Shown one piece after another: positions 24,362-32,607 of a stretch of 64,000 bases of DNA (position 1 is its first letter; each line of letters begins with the position of its first letter). This DNA comes from Competibacter_A sp002352125 (GTDB taxonomy: Bacteria; Pseudomonadota; Gammaproteobacteria; Competibacterales; Competibacteraceae): NCBI GenBank assembly GCA_035441325.1, contig DAOROA010000026.1:1-64000 (forward strand), written 5' to 3'. Both the position numbers and the translations under genes were made by a program. The notes under the pieces were generated by a model. The model saw nothing but the letters and a program-made list of their open reading frames with translations. It was not told the DNA's origin and did not search any database.

Positions 24362-24832
24362 ATGGCTACATATACCGCCGAAGTCATCTGGTCCCGCGAC
24401 AACCAGGGCTTCCTCGACAACCAATACAGTAGGCGCCATGTGCTCCGATTTGATGGGGGAGTTGAGGTCCAGGGTTCTTCGTCTCCGCACGTTGTTCCTC
24501 TGCCCTATTCAGTTGCAAATGCAGTTGACCCCGAGGAGTTTTTTGTCGGTGCTCTTTCCAGTTGCCACATGCTTTGGTTTCTCTCGCTGGCTGCAACGCA
24601 AGGTTTTATCGTCGACCGTTATCACGATTGCGCCGAGGGACGAATGGAAAAAAATGCCGCCGGCAAATTGTTCATGTCATTGGTAACACTTCGCCCGGCT
24701 GTCCATTTCTCCGGCCCCTCCCCATCTCCAAATCAGATTGAGGCCCTACATCACCAGGCGCATCAAGAATGCTTCATTGCCAATTCTGTCAAAACAGAGA
24801 TCCGTTGTGTTCCCGTCAAACCCGATCGCTAA
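24362..24832 (+). CDS. OsmC/Ohr-family peroxide-handling protein
   Basis: A 156-residue OsmC-like thiol peroxidase. Both redox cysteines are visible: the peroxidatic Cys in ALSSCHMLWFLSLA and the resolving Cys in HQECFIANSV. The family reduces organic hydroperoxides. The start ATG at 24362 (MATYTAEVIWSRDN) matches the usual N-terminal strand. It lies alone, preceded by about 180 bases with no recognised regulator site and followed by the KAS III-like gene in the same direction after 99 bases. Confidence 0.85.
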   Translation: MATYTAEVIWSRDNQGFLDNQYSRRHVLRFDGGVEVQGSSSPHVVPLPYSVANAVDPEEFFVGALSSCHMLWFLSLAATQGFIVDRYHDCAEGRMEKNAAGKLFMSLVTLRPAVHFSGPSPSPNQIEALHHQAHQECFIANSVKTEIRCVPVKPDR

Positions 24833-24931
24833 ATTCCGTATTGCCTTCTTAGCTTTTTTATGGGCGTTGCCAGCAAAAGTTAGACTCTTCGGTGATAACT
24901 ACCTACACCGCCCGCAACGCGGAGACTTTTC

Positions 24932-25942
24932 ATGCGCCATGCTCGGATCATCGGTACCGGCAGCTATATCCCCGAACGGCTCGTGACCAACGCCGATTTC
25001 GACCGGCTGCTGGGCGAATCGGTCGGCGACTGGCTGGTGGAAAACGTCGGCATTCGCGAACGCCATTTCATGGCCGACGACCAAGTCACCTCGGATTTGG
25101 CGGTTGCCGCCGGACGCAACGCGCTGGAACGAGCCGGTCTGCAACCGCACGACCTCGACCGGATCATCGTCGCCACCGACACGCCGGATTACCTCAGCCC
25201 GGCCACGGCAGTGGTGGTACAGGCCAAGCTGGGCGCCAGCCGAGCCGGTGCGTTCGACGTAAACAGCGCTTGCGCCGGCTGGGTCATCGCTCTGGACACA
25301 GCGGCCAAAACCATCGTCACCGAACCCGAAGAGCGCTTCGTGCTGGTGATCGGCGCCTATGGCATGAGCCGTTTTTTGGATTGGAGCGACAAAAAAACCG
25401 TCACCCTGTTCGCCGACGGCGCGGGCGCGGCAGTGGTCGGCGTTAGCTCGCAACCGGGTTGGCTAGCGACCGTCACGGCCGCCAACGGCGAATACCACGA
25501 CGCGCTCGGTATCTACACCGGTGGAACGTATCGGCCGGCCACCACCGCCAACATCGCCGAACAGGGCCCGTCTCGCGTTCAGTTCGTGCGCAAATTTCCG
25601 GCCACTTTCAACACCGAACGGTGGCCGCCGCTGATCGAGCGGTTGCTGGCCAAGGCCAGCGCGGCCAGCGGAATCCGGCTGCAACCGGACGACGTGGATC
25701 ATTACTACTTCACTCAGGTCAACCTGCGCGCCATCGAAGCCACGATGGCGGCATTGAAGCAGCCACTCGAAAAAACCCACTGGATCATGGACAAGTGGGG
25801 CTATACCGGCTCGGCCTGCATTCCGATGGCGCTGGACGATGCCGTTGCCCAAGGCAAAGGGCCGGAACCGGGATCGCTGGTGTTGTTCTGCGCCAGCGGC
25901 GGCGGGATCGCCTTGGCGGCTTCGCTGTGGCGATGGCAGTAA
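24932..25942 (+). CDS. KAS III (FabH)-like thiolase-fold enzyme, atypical active site
   Basis: A 336-residue homologue of beta-ketoacyl-ACP synthase III. The acyl-accepting Cys is present in DVNSACAGW and the fold signature continues through LFADGAGAAVVG. The FabH catalytic His (in PHQANLR) is replaced by Thr (YYFTQVNLRAI), and the Asn in GNTS is replaced by Tyr (GYTGSACIPMAL). It therefore cannot be a standard FabH and may be an acyltransferase or condensing enzyme of a distinct subfamily. GGAG precedes ATG. No fatty-acid genes adjoin. Confidence 0.75.
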   Translation: MRHARIIGTGSYIPERLVTNADFDRLLGESVGDWLVENVGIRERHFMADDQVTSDLAVAAGRNALERAGLQPHDLDRIIVATDTPDYLSPATAVVVQAKLGASRAGAFDVNSACAGWVIALDTAAKTIVTEPEERFVLVIGAYGMSRFLDWSDKKTVTLFADGAGAAVVGVSSQPGWLATVTAANGEYHDALGIYTGGTYRPATTANIAEQGPSRVQFVRKFPATFNTERWPPLIERLLAKASAASGIRLQPDDVDHYYFTQVNLRAIEATMAALKQPLEKTHWIMDKWGYTGSACIPMALDDAVAQGKGPEPGSLVLFCASGGGIALAASLWRWQ

Positions 25943-26005
25943 TATAGAGTCGCCGGCCGGTCAATCCTGCTCGTGGATGCCGCCGTTCGACTACACCGTC
26001 GAACC

Positions 26006-26644
26006 TTAGCCGTTTCCGGCAAAATGGCCGTCCGCATCGTAAGGCCAATGCAGACCGGCCTGGGCATAGTACCGCGCGCACAGCGACGGATCGGCCAAGT
26101 GTACCGCCTGCCCCAGCCGGAACGCCGCAAAGTGATCGCTCGATTTCACGCCGGGATTCTTCGGCGATTCGAAATCGTCCTGACAACCGTGCTGGATGCG
26201 AGAAACCAAGCGCCGGTTCAGTTCCACCGCCAACACCTGCGCTTCCTGCGTCCAGCGTCCGCGTGGTGCGCCGCCAGCGGCGGACATGAACAGTTTCTCG
26301 AACCCGTCGGCGCCCTTGCGCCAAATGCTCATCAGATCGTAATCCGAAACCCGGATCTCGCCGCTCTCGCCCACGGCGAGACCCGACGTTCCCGTCTTCT
26401 GTTTCATCGCCCAAGGCTTGGGCGGCACCAAGCCATGCCAGGCGCGCGCCGCCACCTTCGGGCAGCGCACGACGATCAACAAACCATATTGCGAACTGAT
26501 CTCCCGGAAAGTCTGCACATCGCGGGCATCCATGCCGGACAAGCGGGAAAACGCGATATCCATTTCCGACACGCCGGCGCGGCGCCACTCGTTTTCGCGC
26601 CGATATTCCATTTGTTCCTGGGTGCTTACCGTCAAATCGGCCAT
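26006..26644 (-). CDS. Compact protein resembling the EF/CyaA/ExoY nucleotidyl cyclase toxin fold
   Basis: A 212-residue protein without a signal peptide. The order of motifs resembles the edema-factor/CyaA/ExoY catalytic core (Pfam Anthrax_toxA): TFREISSQYGLLIVVRCP (R60), KPWAMKQKTGTSG (K76, K81/K83), SDYDL (D101, D103) and RIQHGCQDD (H152) match the Arg, two Lys, two Asp and His positions of that family. The large insert between the Lys and Asp motifs is absent and the usual Asn six residues after His is not seen. It follows purC by 46 bases with a strong GAGGAG. Function is inference; activity is doubtful. Confidence 0.5.
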   Translation of the reverse strand: MADLTVSTQEQMEYRRENEWRRAGVSEMDIAFSRLSGMDARDVQTFREISSQYGLLIVVRCPKVAARAWHGLVPPKPWAMKQKTGTSGLAVGESGEIRVSDYDLMSIWRKGADGFEKLFMSAAGGAPRGRWTQEAQVLAVELNRRLVSRIQHGCQDDFESPKNPGVKSSDHFAAFRLGQAVHLADPSLCARYYAQAGLHWPYDADGHFAGNG

Positions 26645-26690
26645 ATTGGACTCTCCTCTTGATCGAGATTCGCGCCATTATTTGGAGGAT

Positions 26691-27593
26691 TCAAGCCGGT
26701 CCGATCAGCCGCTCCAACGCCTCGCGGTACTTGGCGACCGTCCGCACCACGATTTCGGACGGCAGTTCCGGCCCCGGCGGCCGTTTGTCCCAATCGAGCG
26801 TTTCCAGATAATCGCGCACGAACTGCTTGTCGAAGCTGGGCGGATTGACGCCGGGCCGATACTCGTCGGCCGGCCAAAACCGGGAAGAATCGGGAGTCAG
26901 CACCTCGTCCATCAGCACCAGCCGATCCTGTTCGTCCAACCCGAACTCGAACTTGGTGTCGGCGATGATGATGCCCCGTTGCAGGGCATATTCGGCAGCT
27001 TCTCGATAAATTTGCAGGCTGATCATCCGTACCCGCTCCGCCAAATCCCGCCCGATGGTATCGGCGACGGCATCGAAGCTGACGTTCTCGTCGTGCGCGC
27101 CCAGCGCCGCCTTGGTGGAAGGCGTAAAAACTGGCTCCGGCAAACGATCCGCCAGCCGCAACCCTTCCGGCAAGCGAACGCCGCACACCGCACCGTCGCG
27201 CCGATAATCCTTCCAGCCCGAGCCGATCAGGTAACCGCGCACGATGGCCTCCACCGGCAAACCCCGTAATCGTCGCGCCACCACCGCCCGGCCTGCGACG
27301 CGAGCGCGGTCGCCGGGATCGGGCAACGCCTCCTCCAGCGTCTTCTCGGCCAGTTGCAGGTGGTTCGGCACGAGGTGGCGGGTGCGGTCGAACCAGAAAT
27401 TGGATACCGCCGTCAGCACTTCGCCCTTACCGGGAATCGCGGTTGGCAGAATCACGTCGAAAGCAGAAAGCCGATCGCTGGCCACCATCAACAAGTGCCG
27501 CTCGTCCACCGCATACAAATCGCGGACCTTACCGCGATAAATCAACGGCAAGCTCTCGATCTTGGGAAGCATGGCGATGGAAGATGTAGACAT
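26691..27593 (-). CDS. purC: SAICAR synthase
   Basis: ATP-dependent ligase joining CAIR and aspartate in purine synthesis. 300 residues, the longer form found in many bacteria and yeast Ade1. Motifs include YRGKVRDLYAVDERHLLMVASDRLSAFDVILP, IVRGYLIGSGWKDY and IIIADTKFEFGLDEQDRLVLMDEVLTPDSSRFW. ATG at 27593 is preceded by AGGAG at slightly long spacing; ATG at 27572 is an alternative. Divergent from the membrane protein at 27745. Confidence 0.95.
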   Translation of the reverse strand: MSTSSIAMLPKIESLPLIYRGKVRDLYAVDERHLLMVASDRLSAFDVILPTAIPGKGEVLTAVSNFWFDRTRHLVPNHLQLAEKTLEEALPDPGDRARVAGRAVVARRLRGLPVEAIVRGYLIGSGWKDYRRDGAVCGVRLPEGLRLADRLPEPVFTPSTKAALGAHDENVSFDAVADTIGRDLAERVRMISLQIYREAAEYALQRGIIIADTKFEFGLDEQDRLVLMDEVLTPDSSRFWPADEYRPGVNPPSFDKQFVRDYLETLDWDKRPPGPELPSEIVVRTVAKYREALERLIGPA

Positions 27594-27744
27594 GAGGGAG
27601 TCACTCCTGAAGCGGAAAGGGATCGGCTCGGTGCAGCATTGTAACTGTCCATCCGGCGGCGGAAAACGCGCTTTCCCCCCATTCGGTTTGGGCTGCCGCA
27701 TCTCGCCATGTCGCGACTGCCGCCGATACGATATGCTTGGCATC

Positions 27745-28407
27745 ATGAATCTCACCGATGCCCTGCTCCCCGCCGACCTGTTGCGCTTTGCCAATTTCGT
27801 CTGGCTGCTGGTGCTGTTGCGGGCATTGCGATGGGCGCCTTGGCGGGCGTTGCTGGCCAACCCCAAGATTCAGCACGTTTTTCTGGGTTCTTCTTTTGTG
27901 CTGTTTCTGATGTGGATTTTCGAGGTTGGCGTTCGGCCGGCGCTGGGGTTTCACTTTCTGGGCGTGACCGTTTACACCTTGATGTTCGGTTGGTCGTTGA
28001 GCGCGATCGGAGTCAGCATCATCACGGTGGGGGTAACGCTAATGAGCGGCGACTGGTCGGCGCTGGCCGCGAACGCCCTGTTGCTAGGCATCTTGCCGGT
28101 ATCGACCAGCTATGGCGTTTATTATCTCGTCCATCGCTACCTGCCGCGTCACCTGTTCATCTACATCTTCTTGTGCGCTTTTTTCAACGCCATGCTGGCC
28201 GCTGGCGCGGCAGTTTTGGCGCTGGTTTTGCTGCTCGTCGTCACCGAGACTTACACCTTCGCTCGCATCAGCCACGAATATTTGCCCTTCGTGCCGCTCT
28301 ACCTGTTTCCGGAGGGCATGCTCAACGGCATGCTGACCACAATCCTGATTGTCTTGCAACCCGACTGGTTGAAAACTTACGACGATGAAGTTTATCTAAG
28401 ACATTGA
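27745..28407 (+). CDS. Energy-coupling-type integral membrane protein (COG3235-like)
   Basis: A 220-residue protein with six or seven membrane helices resembling the stand-alone ECF/CbiM-like permease group (COG3235). Landmarks are NLTDALLPADLLRFANFVWLLVL, the FHFLGVTVYTLMFGWSLSAIG loop and LPRHLFIYIFLCAFFNAML. No ATPase or substrate-binding partner adjoins. ATG at 27745 is used; ATG at 27733 is equally possible. Transport of a metal or vitamin is suggested only by the family. Confidence 0.65.
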   Translation: MNLTDALLPADLLRFANFVWLLVLLRALRWAPWRALLANPKIQHVFLGSSFVLFLMWIFEVGVRPALGFHFLGVTVYTLMFGWSLSAIGVSIITVGVTLMSGDWSALAANALLLGILPVSTSYGVYYLVHRYLPRHLFIYIFLCAFFNAMLAAGAAVLALVLLLVVTETYTFARISHEYLPFVPLYLFPEGMLNGMLTTILIVLQPDWLKTYDDEVYLRH

Positions 28408-28498
28408 CTTGTAGTGAATTCAGAACAAATCCGAAAAACTAGAACCCGGTTCCGAATCCAAGAGCTGGGCATCGTTCAAACGAGGTTTTAAGTCGCGC

Positions 28499-29347
28499 GT
28501 GTTCGGCAAACTGTTTGGTGGGGCGCTCGGTTTCATGGTCGGCGGACCATTGGGGGCGCTGGTGGGGGCGGCGGTCGGCCACAATTTCGATCAAGGCGCT
28601 TGGAAAGCGGACGGAGCGGCGGACGCAACCGGCCATCAAGAGCGCGTCCAGAGGGCATTCCTCGCCACAGCATTCCAGTTGATGGGCTATATCGCCAAGG
28701 CCGACGGCCGGGTATCGGAAGCGGAAATCGCTGTCGCTCGGGCGATCATGGATCGCTTGCGGCTCAACGCGGGCCAGCGCCGTGTTGCCATCGACCACTT
28801 TACCGAAGGCAAACAACCGGATTTCGCCGTGAGCGCCACGCTCGACACATTCCAGCGCATTTGCTCCGGCCATTTTGCGCTGGTGCAACAAATGCTGGAG
28901 ATGCAGTTGAATGTCGCTTATGCCGACGGTAACTCGCATCCTCAAGCGTATGCCCGGCTGTTGTCCATCACCGAACGGTTGGGCATACCCCGTTTACAGT
29001 TCGAGGCTCTGCACGACTCGTTTCGCGCCCAGTTGCTTCGGTCGCGGCAACGAAGCCAGAGCGGTCGCGATGGAGCTGGCGATGGCCAATCTCGACACCG
29101 GCAAACGTACGAGTCGCGACCGACCACCGCCGTCAATTCGCTTGAGCAGGCTTACGCCGTGTTGGGGTTAGGGCGCAACGCTAACCCGGCCGAAATCAAG
29201 CTGGCCTACCGTCGCCTGCTCAAGCAGCATCACCCGGACAAACTGGCATCCAGCAACGCCTCCCCGGCGGCCATAAAGCGAGCCACCGAAAAAACTCGAG
29301 AAATCACCGCTGCCTACGAGCGCATTCGGGAAACACTCGGGTTTTAG
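28499..29347 (+). CDS. djlA: DnaJ-like co-chaperone DjlA
   Basis: Membrane-anchored Hsp40 that stimulates DnaK. 282 residues: an N-terminal Gly-rich membrane segment (MFGKLFGGALGFMVGGPLGALVG), a TerB-like helical domain around 50-170, a low-complexity linker, and a C-terminal J-domain with the essential HPD (LKQHHPDKLAS). Start is GTG at 28499; no better ATG exists before the membrane segment. Same architecture as E. coli DjlA (271 aa). It converges on radC. Confidence 0.92.
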   Translation: MFGKLFGGALGFMVGGPLGALVGAAVGHNFDQGAWKADGAADATGHQERVQRAFLATAFQLMGYIAKADGRVSEAEIAVARAIMDRLRLNAGQRRVAIDHFTEGKQPDFAVSATLDTFQRICSGHFALVQQMLEMQLNVAYADGNSHPQAYARLLSITERLGIPRLQFEALHDSFRAQLLRSRQRSQSGRDGAGDGQSRHRQTYESRPTTAVNSLEQAYAVLGLGRNANPAEIKLAYRRLLKQHHPDKLASSNASPAAIKRATEKTREITAAYERIRETLGF

Positions 29348-29407
29348 CCGCCGCAACAAATGCCCTTATCCGCCACCGAAACGAGATGGTGAGCAAGGAC
29401 ACTGTCG

Positions 29408-30082
29408 CTATAGCACCCCTCGTTCGGCCAAGGACACGGTTTGTCCGTCGCCGACCACGATGTGATCGAGCAGCCGGACATCGACCAGCGCCAGCGCCTC
29501 CTTTAATCGCAGAGTAATCGTTTCGTCGGCGCGGCTGGGCTCGGCGATGCCGGAGGGGTGGTTGTGGGCCACGATCACGGCGGCGGCGTTGTGGTAAAGC
29601 GCGCGTTTCACCACCTGCCTCGGATGCACCGAAGAGCTGTCGATAGTGCCGTAAAACAGTTCTTCGTACTGAATCACGCGGTGTTTGTTGTCCAGAAACA
29701 GGGCGGCGAACACTTCGTGCGGGTGATGGCGCATTTTGGCCATCAGATAGCGGCGAGTATCGGCCACGCTTTGCATCGCGTCGCCACGCTGCAAGGTTTC
29801 CTCCAAGTGGCGGCGGGCTAGCTCCAGCACCGCTTGCAACTGGACGTACTTGGCCGGACCCAAGCCCGGGGTCGCGCAAAACGCGGTTTGGTCCAATTCC
29901 AGCAAGGTCCGCAATCCGCCGTGCTGCTTGAGCATGTCGCGGGCCAGATCGACGGCGCTGCGCCCCGGCACGCCAACTCGCAGGAAAATCGCTAGCAATT
30001 CGGCATCGGACAAAGCAGCGGCGCCACGTTGCAGCAATTTTTCGCGAGGACGCTCATCGTCGGGCCAATCGCGAATGGACAT
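29408..30082 (-). CDS. radC: JAMM/MPN domain protein RadC
   Basis: A 224-residue protein with an N-terminal helix-hairpin-helix region (MSIRDWPDDERPREKLLQRG ... LLAIFLRVGVPGRS) and a C-terminal JAMM metalloprotease-like domain with the metal motif HNHPSG followed by the acidic S-x2-D (SRADE). Despite the name, a DNA repair role has not held up in E. coli, and the function remains unclear. ATG at 30082 has GAGGAAAG upstream. Back to back with coaBC, its usual neighbour in proteobacteria. Confidence 0.94.
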   Translation of the reverse strand: MSIRDWPDDERPREKLLQRGAAALSDAELLAIFLRVGVPGRSAVDLARDMLKQHGGLRTLLELDQTAFCATPGLGPAKYVQLQAVLELARRHLEETLQRGDAMQSVADTRRYLMAKMRHHPHEVFAALFLDNKHRVIQYEELFYGTIDSSSVHPRQVVKRALYHNAAAVIVAHNHPSGIAEPSRADETITLRLKEALALVDVRLLDHIVVGDGQTVSLAERGVL

Positions 30083-30584
30083 TGGTCTTTCCTCTACCAA
30101 ACCAGTTGCGAGAAGCATGGCCGTGAACGGTGACAAGAGCAAGCGGCCAAAACGACCCGGCTGAACAGCCCCCCGCACTCCTCAAAATAACCGATTGTGG
30201 CGCCCTGTTATAAAGCAATTTCCCCATCTGGAGCACTACCGTGATGCGCGATTGATGTCCAAATTTCGACGCGGAACCGTTCTCTACTGCCAGCAGATAA
30301 AATTAATTGTTTTATAAACATATAATTGGGATAATTGGCAAACCGTTTGCTTTGACCGGACTCAAGGATTTGCGCTCGCGGGCTCACGGTAGCCTTAGTC
30401 AGAGCGCGAATTCCCGGCGGCTAACGGGGGCCGCCGTCGCGGACCATGGCGTCCGATCACGCGTCGCCCTGATGCGTTTTCGGACGCCCTTTTTTTGCCC
30501 TTCTTCCGACGTTGTCCGGCTTTTGCGTCCGATTGAGCTGCGTTAAGCTTGCCGCGAATTTCCCTTCTCGCGCGGAGTCCCGCC
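30083..30584. other. Intergenic region between radC and coaBC
   Basis: About 500 bases between divergent genes, holding both promoters. A strongly AT-rich run lies at 30298-30335. A 7-bp GC stem (CGGCGGC / GCCGCCG, 30415-30436) lies 149 bases before the coaBC start. No conserved coding potential was recognised. Confidence 0.4.
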
Positions 30585-31874
30585 ATGCTGCAACCTCTGG
30601 CTAAAAAACGCGTTCTGCTGGGCATCACCGGTGGCATCGCCGCTTACAAAAGCGCCGATCTCGTCCGCCGGTTGCGCGAGGCCGGCGCGGAAGTACAAGT
30701 AGCGATGACTCCGGCTGCAACCGCTTTCGTCGCGCCACTGACCTTTCAAGCGGTGTCGGGCCAACCCGCACATATCGAGCTGCTGGATACCCACGCCGAA
30801 GCCGGCATGGGTCACATCGAACTAGCCCGATGGGCCGATTTGATTCTGATCGCCCCCGCCACGGCCGATTTTCTCGCTCGACTGGCGCACGGCATGGCCA
30901 ACGACCTGCTCAGCACCCTATGCCTGGCCACCGATCAGCCCATCGCCGTCGCTCCCGCGATGAACCGGCTGATGTGGCAAAACGTAGCGACTCAAGACAA
31001 CTGCCGGCTGCTGGCTCGGCGCGGCATCAAAATCTGGGGTCCGGGCGTCGGCGAACAGGCTTGCGGCGAAATCGGCGCCGGACGGATGCTGGAGCCGGTG
31101 GAATTGTGCAACCTCGTCATCGCGCAACTCGGCACCCAAAACGACACGGCCGAATTTCGCCCCGAATTACCCGTTGCGACATCACCCTCAACTACGCCGC
31201 TCACGCCCCACGATCTGCAAGGGCTCACCGTGTTGCTCACCGCCGGTCCCACCCGCGAGGCGCTCGACCCGGTGCGGTTCATCAGCAACCGCAGCACCGG
31301 GAAAATGGGTTTCGCCGTGGCCGAAGCGGCGGCGGCGGCAGGCGCGCGGGTGCTCCTGGTCAGCGGTCCGGTGGCGCTGAAAACCCCGCCCGGCGTCGAG
31401 CGGATCGACGTGGAAAGCGCGGTCGAGATGCACGAAGCGGTCATGGAGCGCGCTTGTCAAGCGGACCTTTTCATCGCCACCGCCGCTGTCGCCGATTACC
31501 GCGCCGCCAGTCCCGTCGGGCAGAAAATCAAGAAAACTCGCGACGCCCTGACTTTGGAGTTAGTGCGCAATCCCGATATCCTGGCGGAAGTGGCCGCACT
31601 GCGTCCGCACCGGCCGTTTACAGTGGGTTTCGCCGCCGAAACGCACGATGTTTTGCGATACGCCGAGGACAAGCGACGCCGCAAGAATCTCGACATGATC
31701 GCCGCCAATCAGGTCGGCGTGGCCGGCAGCGGCTTCGAAAGCGAACAGAACGAATTGCACGTCCTCTGGGAAGGTGGGGAACGGGTGTTGCCGCTGGCGG
31801 ACAAAACACTGCTGGGGCAACAACTCGTCGCGCTGATCGCGGAGCGGTACCGGTTGTGGAAGAAAGAACCGTAG
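30585..31874 (+). CDS. coaBC: Bifunctional phosphopantothenoylcysteine decarboxylase/synthetase
   Basis: Carries out two steps of CoA synthesis: ligation of cysteine to phosphopantothenate (CoaB) and decarboxylation (CoaC). 429 residues. The N-terminal flavoprotein has LLGITGGIAAYKSADLVRRLR, the catalytic His in GMGHIELARWAD, and the PAMN motif (APAMNRLMW). The CoaB half from about residue 212 has TAGPTREALDPVRFISNRSTGKMG and AAVADYR. ATG at 30585 follows CGGAG. In related genomes dut follows directly; here 5.4 kb intervene. Confidence 0.95.
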   Translation: MLQPLAKKRVLLGITGGIAAYKSADLVRRLREAGAEVQVAMTPAATAFVAPLTFQAVSGQPAHIELLDTHAEAGMGHIELARWADLILIAPATADFLARLAHGMANDLLSTLCLATDQPIAVAPAMNRLMWQNVATQDNCRLLARRGIKIWGPGVGEQACGEIGAGRMLEPVELCNLVIAQLGTQNDTAEFRPELPVATSPSTTPLTPHDLQGLTVLLTAGPTREALDPVRFISNRSTGKMGFAVAEAAAAAGARVLLVSGPVALKTPPGVERIDVESAVEMHEAVMERACQADLFIATAAVADYRAASPVGQKIKKTRDALTLELVRNPDILAEVAALRPHRPFTVGFAAETHDVLRYAEDKRRRKNLDMIAANQVGVAGSGFESEQNELHVLWEGGERVLPLADKTLLGQQLVALIAERYRLWKKEP

Positions 31875-32607
31875 CGATCAAACCCCCAGCTCGATCGGGT
31901 GAAACCCGGATCATGCGGCACCCGGATCGAGCGCCTGACATCCAGATTCCGCGCCGCAAAAGCCAGGCATTGTTGGATGCCTTCCGGTTCAGCTTGAGAT
32001 AGTTCTCGAAGCAGTGCATTTCATCCAGCAAACCGCCTGCTTCGATGGCGAGCACGATTTCCCAACCGAGATACCGCGAGCTTTTTTGGCACCCGCTCAT
32101 TCCAGCGCGGCGAGCCCAATAGCCTGGCGATTCGTCCGTAACCCCAGACGGATCGCTTCGGCTTCGCAAAACCCGTCGATGGTTTCGGCCAGGACATTGG
32201 ACGTGATAATCGGAAAATCGATATAGGTTTTGTCGCCGACTTTCAGTAGATTTCCATCACTTCCATTGGCCGCAAGCAACCGCGTAACATCTATAATATT
32301 GAGGTGGCACTTCTTCGTTTCCGAACAAAACAAGATCGACCACTTGCTCGTCGAGATCGCCAGCACCAGATTATATATAAATATCAATACATTAAAAAAT
32401 AGCACTACCGACTAACATACATAAACTACCCCCCAAGCACCGAGCGAAACTCGACCGAGCCCGCATCGCCGCTTGGGCGCTTTACCATCCTGCCAGCTCG
32501 ACCGCCGCGAGCCATCCAAGCAGGTTGCAGCCTGGAGCGGGCCGGCCGATTTCGACCGGCGATAGGGAATACATACCATTTGTTCCATCAATGCGAGGGT
32601 TAATATC
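31875..32607. other. Gene-poor region downstream of coaBC
   Basis: About 730 bases without a confident gene at the left edge of the segment separating coaBC from dut. Base composition shifts, with an AT-rich part at 32250-32420, suggesting acquired or decayed DNA. A possible minus-strand reading frame at 32097-32405 is listed separately. I searched by eye for a c-di-GMP riboswitch core before the binding-protein gene and saw none. Confidence 0.4.
32097..32405 (-). CDS. Hypothetical protein, possible relic
   Basis: An open frame of 102 residues beginning MLFFNVLIFIYNLVLAIS (hydrophobic N-terminus) and continuing NLLKVGDKTYIDFPIITSNVLAETIDGF. I do not recognise a family. It is AT-rich at the 5' end and GC-rich at the 3' end, so it may be a chance or degraded frame. 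Listed because nothing else explains this stretch. Confidence 0.25.
   Translation of the reverse strand: MLFFNVLIFIYNLVLAISTSKWSILFCSETKKCHLNIIDVTRLLAANGSDGNLLKVGDKTYIDFPIITSNVLAETIDGFCEAEAIRLGLRTNRQAIGLAALE

Noticed and set aside
32410..32607. c-di-GMP riboswitch before the binding-protein gene
   Set aside because: The conserved core was not found; only GC-rich short stems are present.
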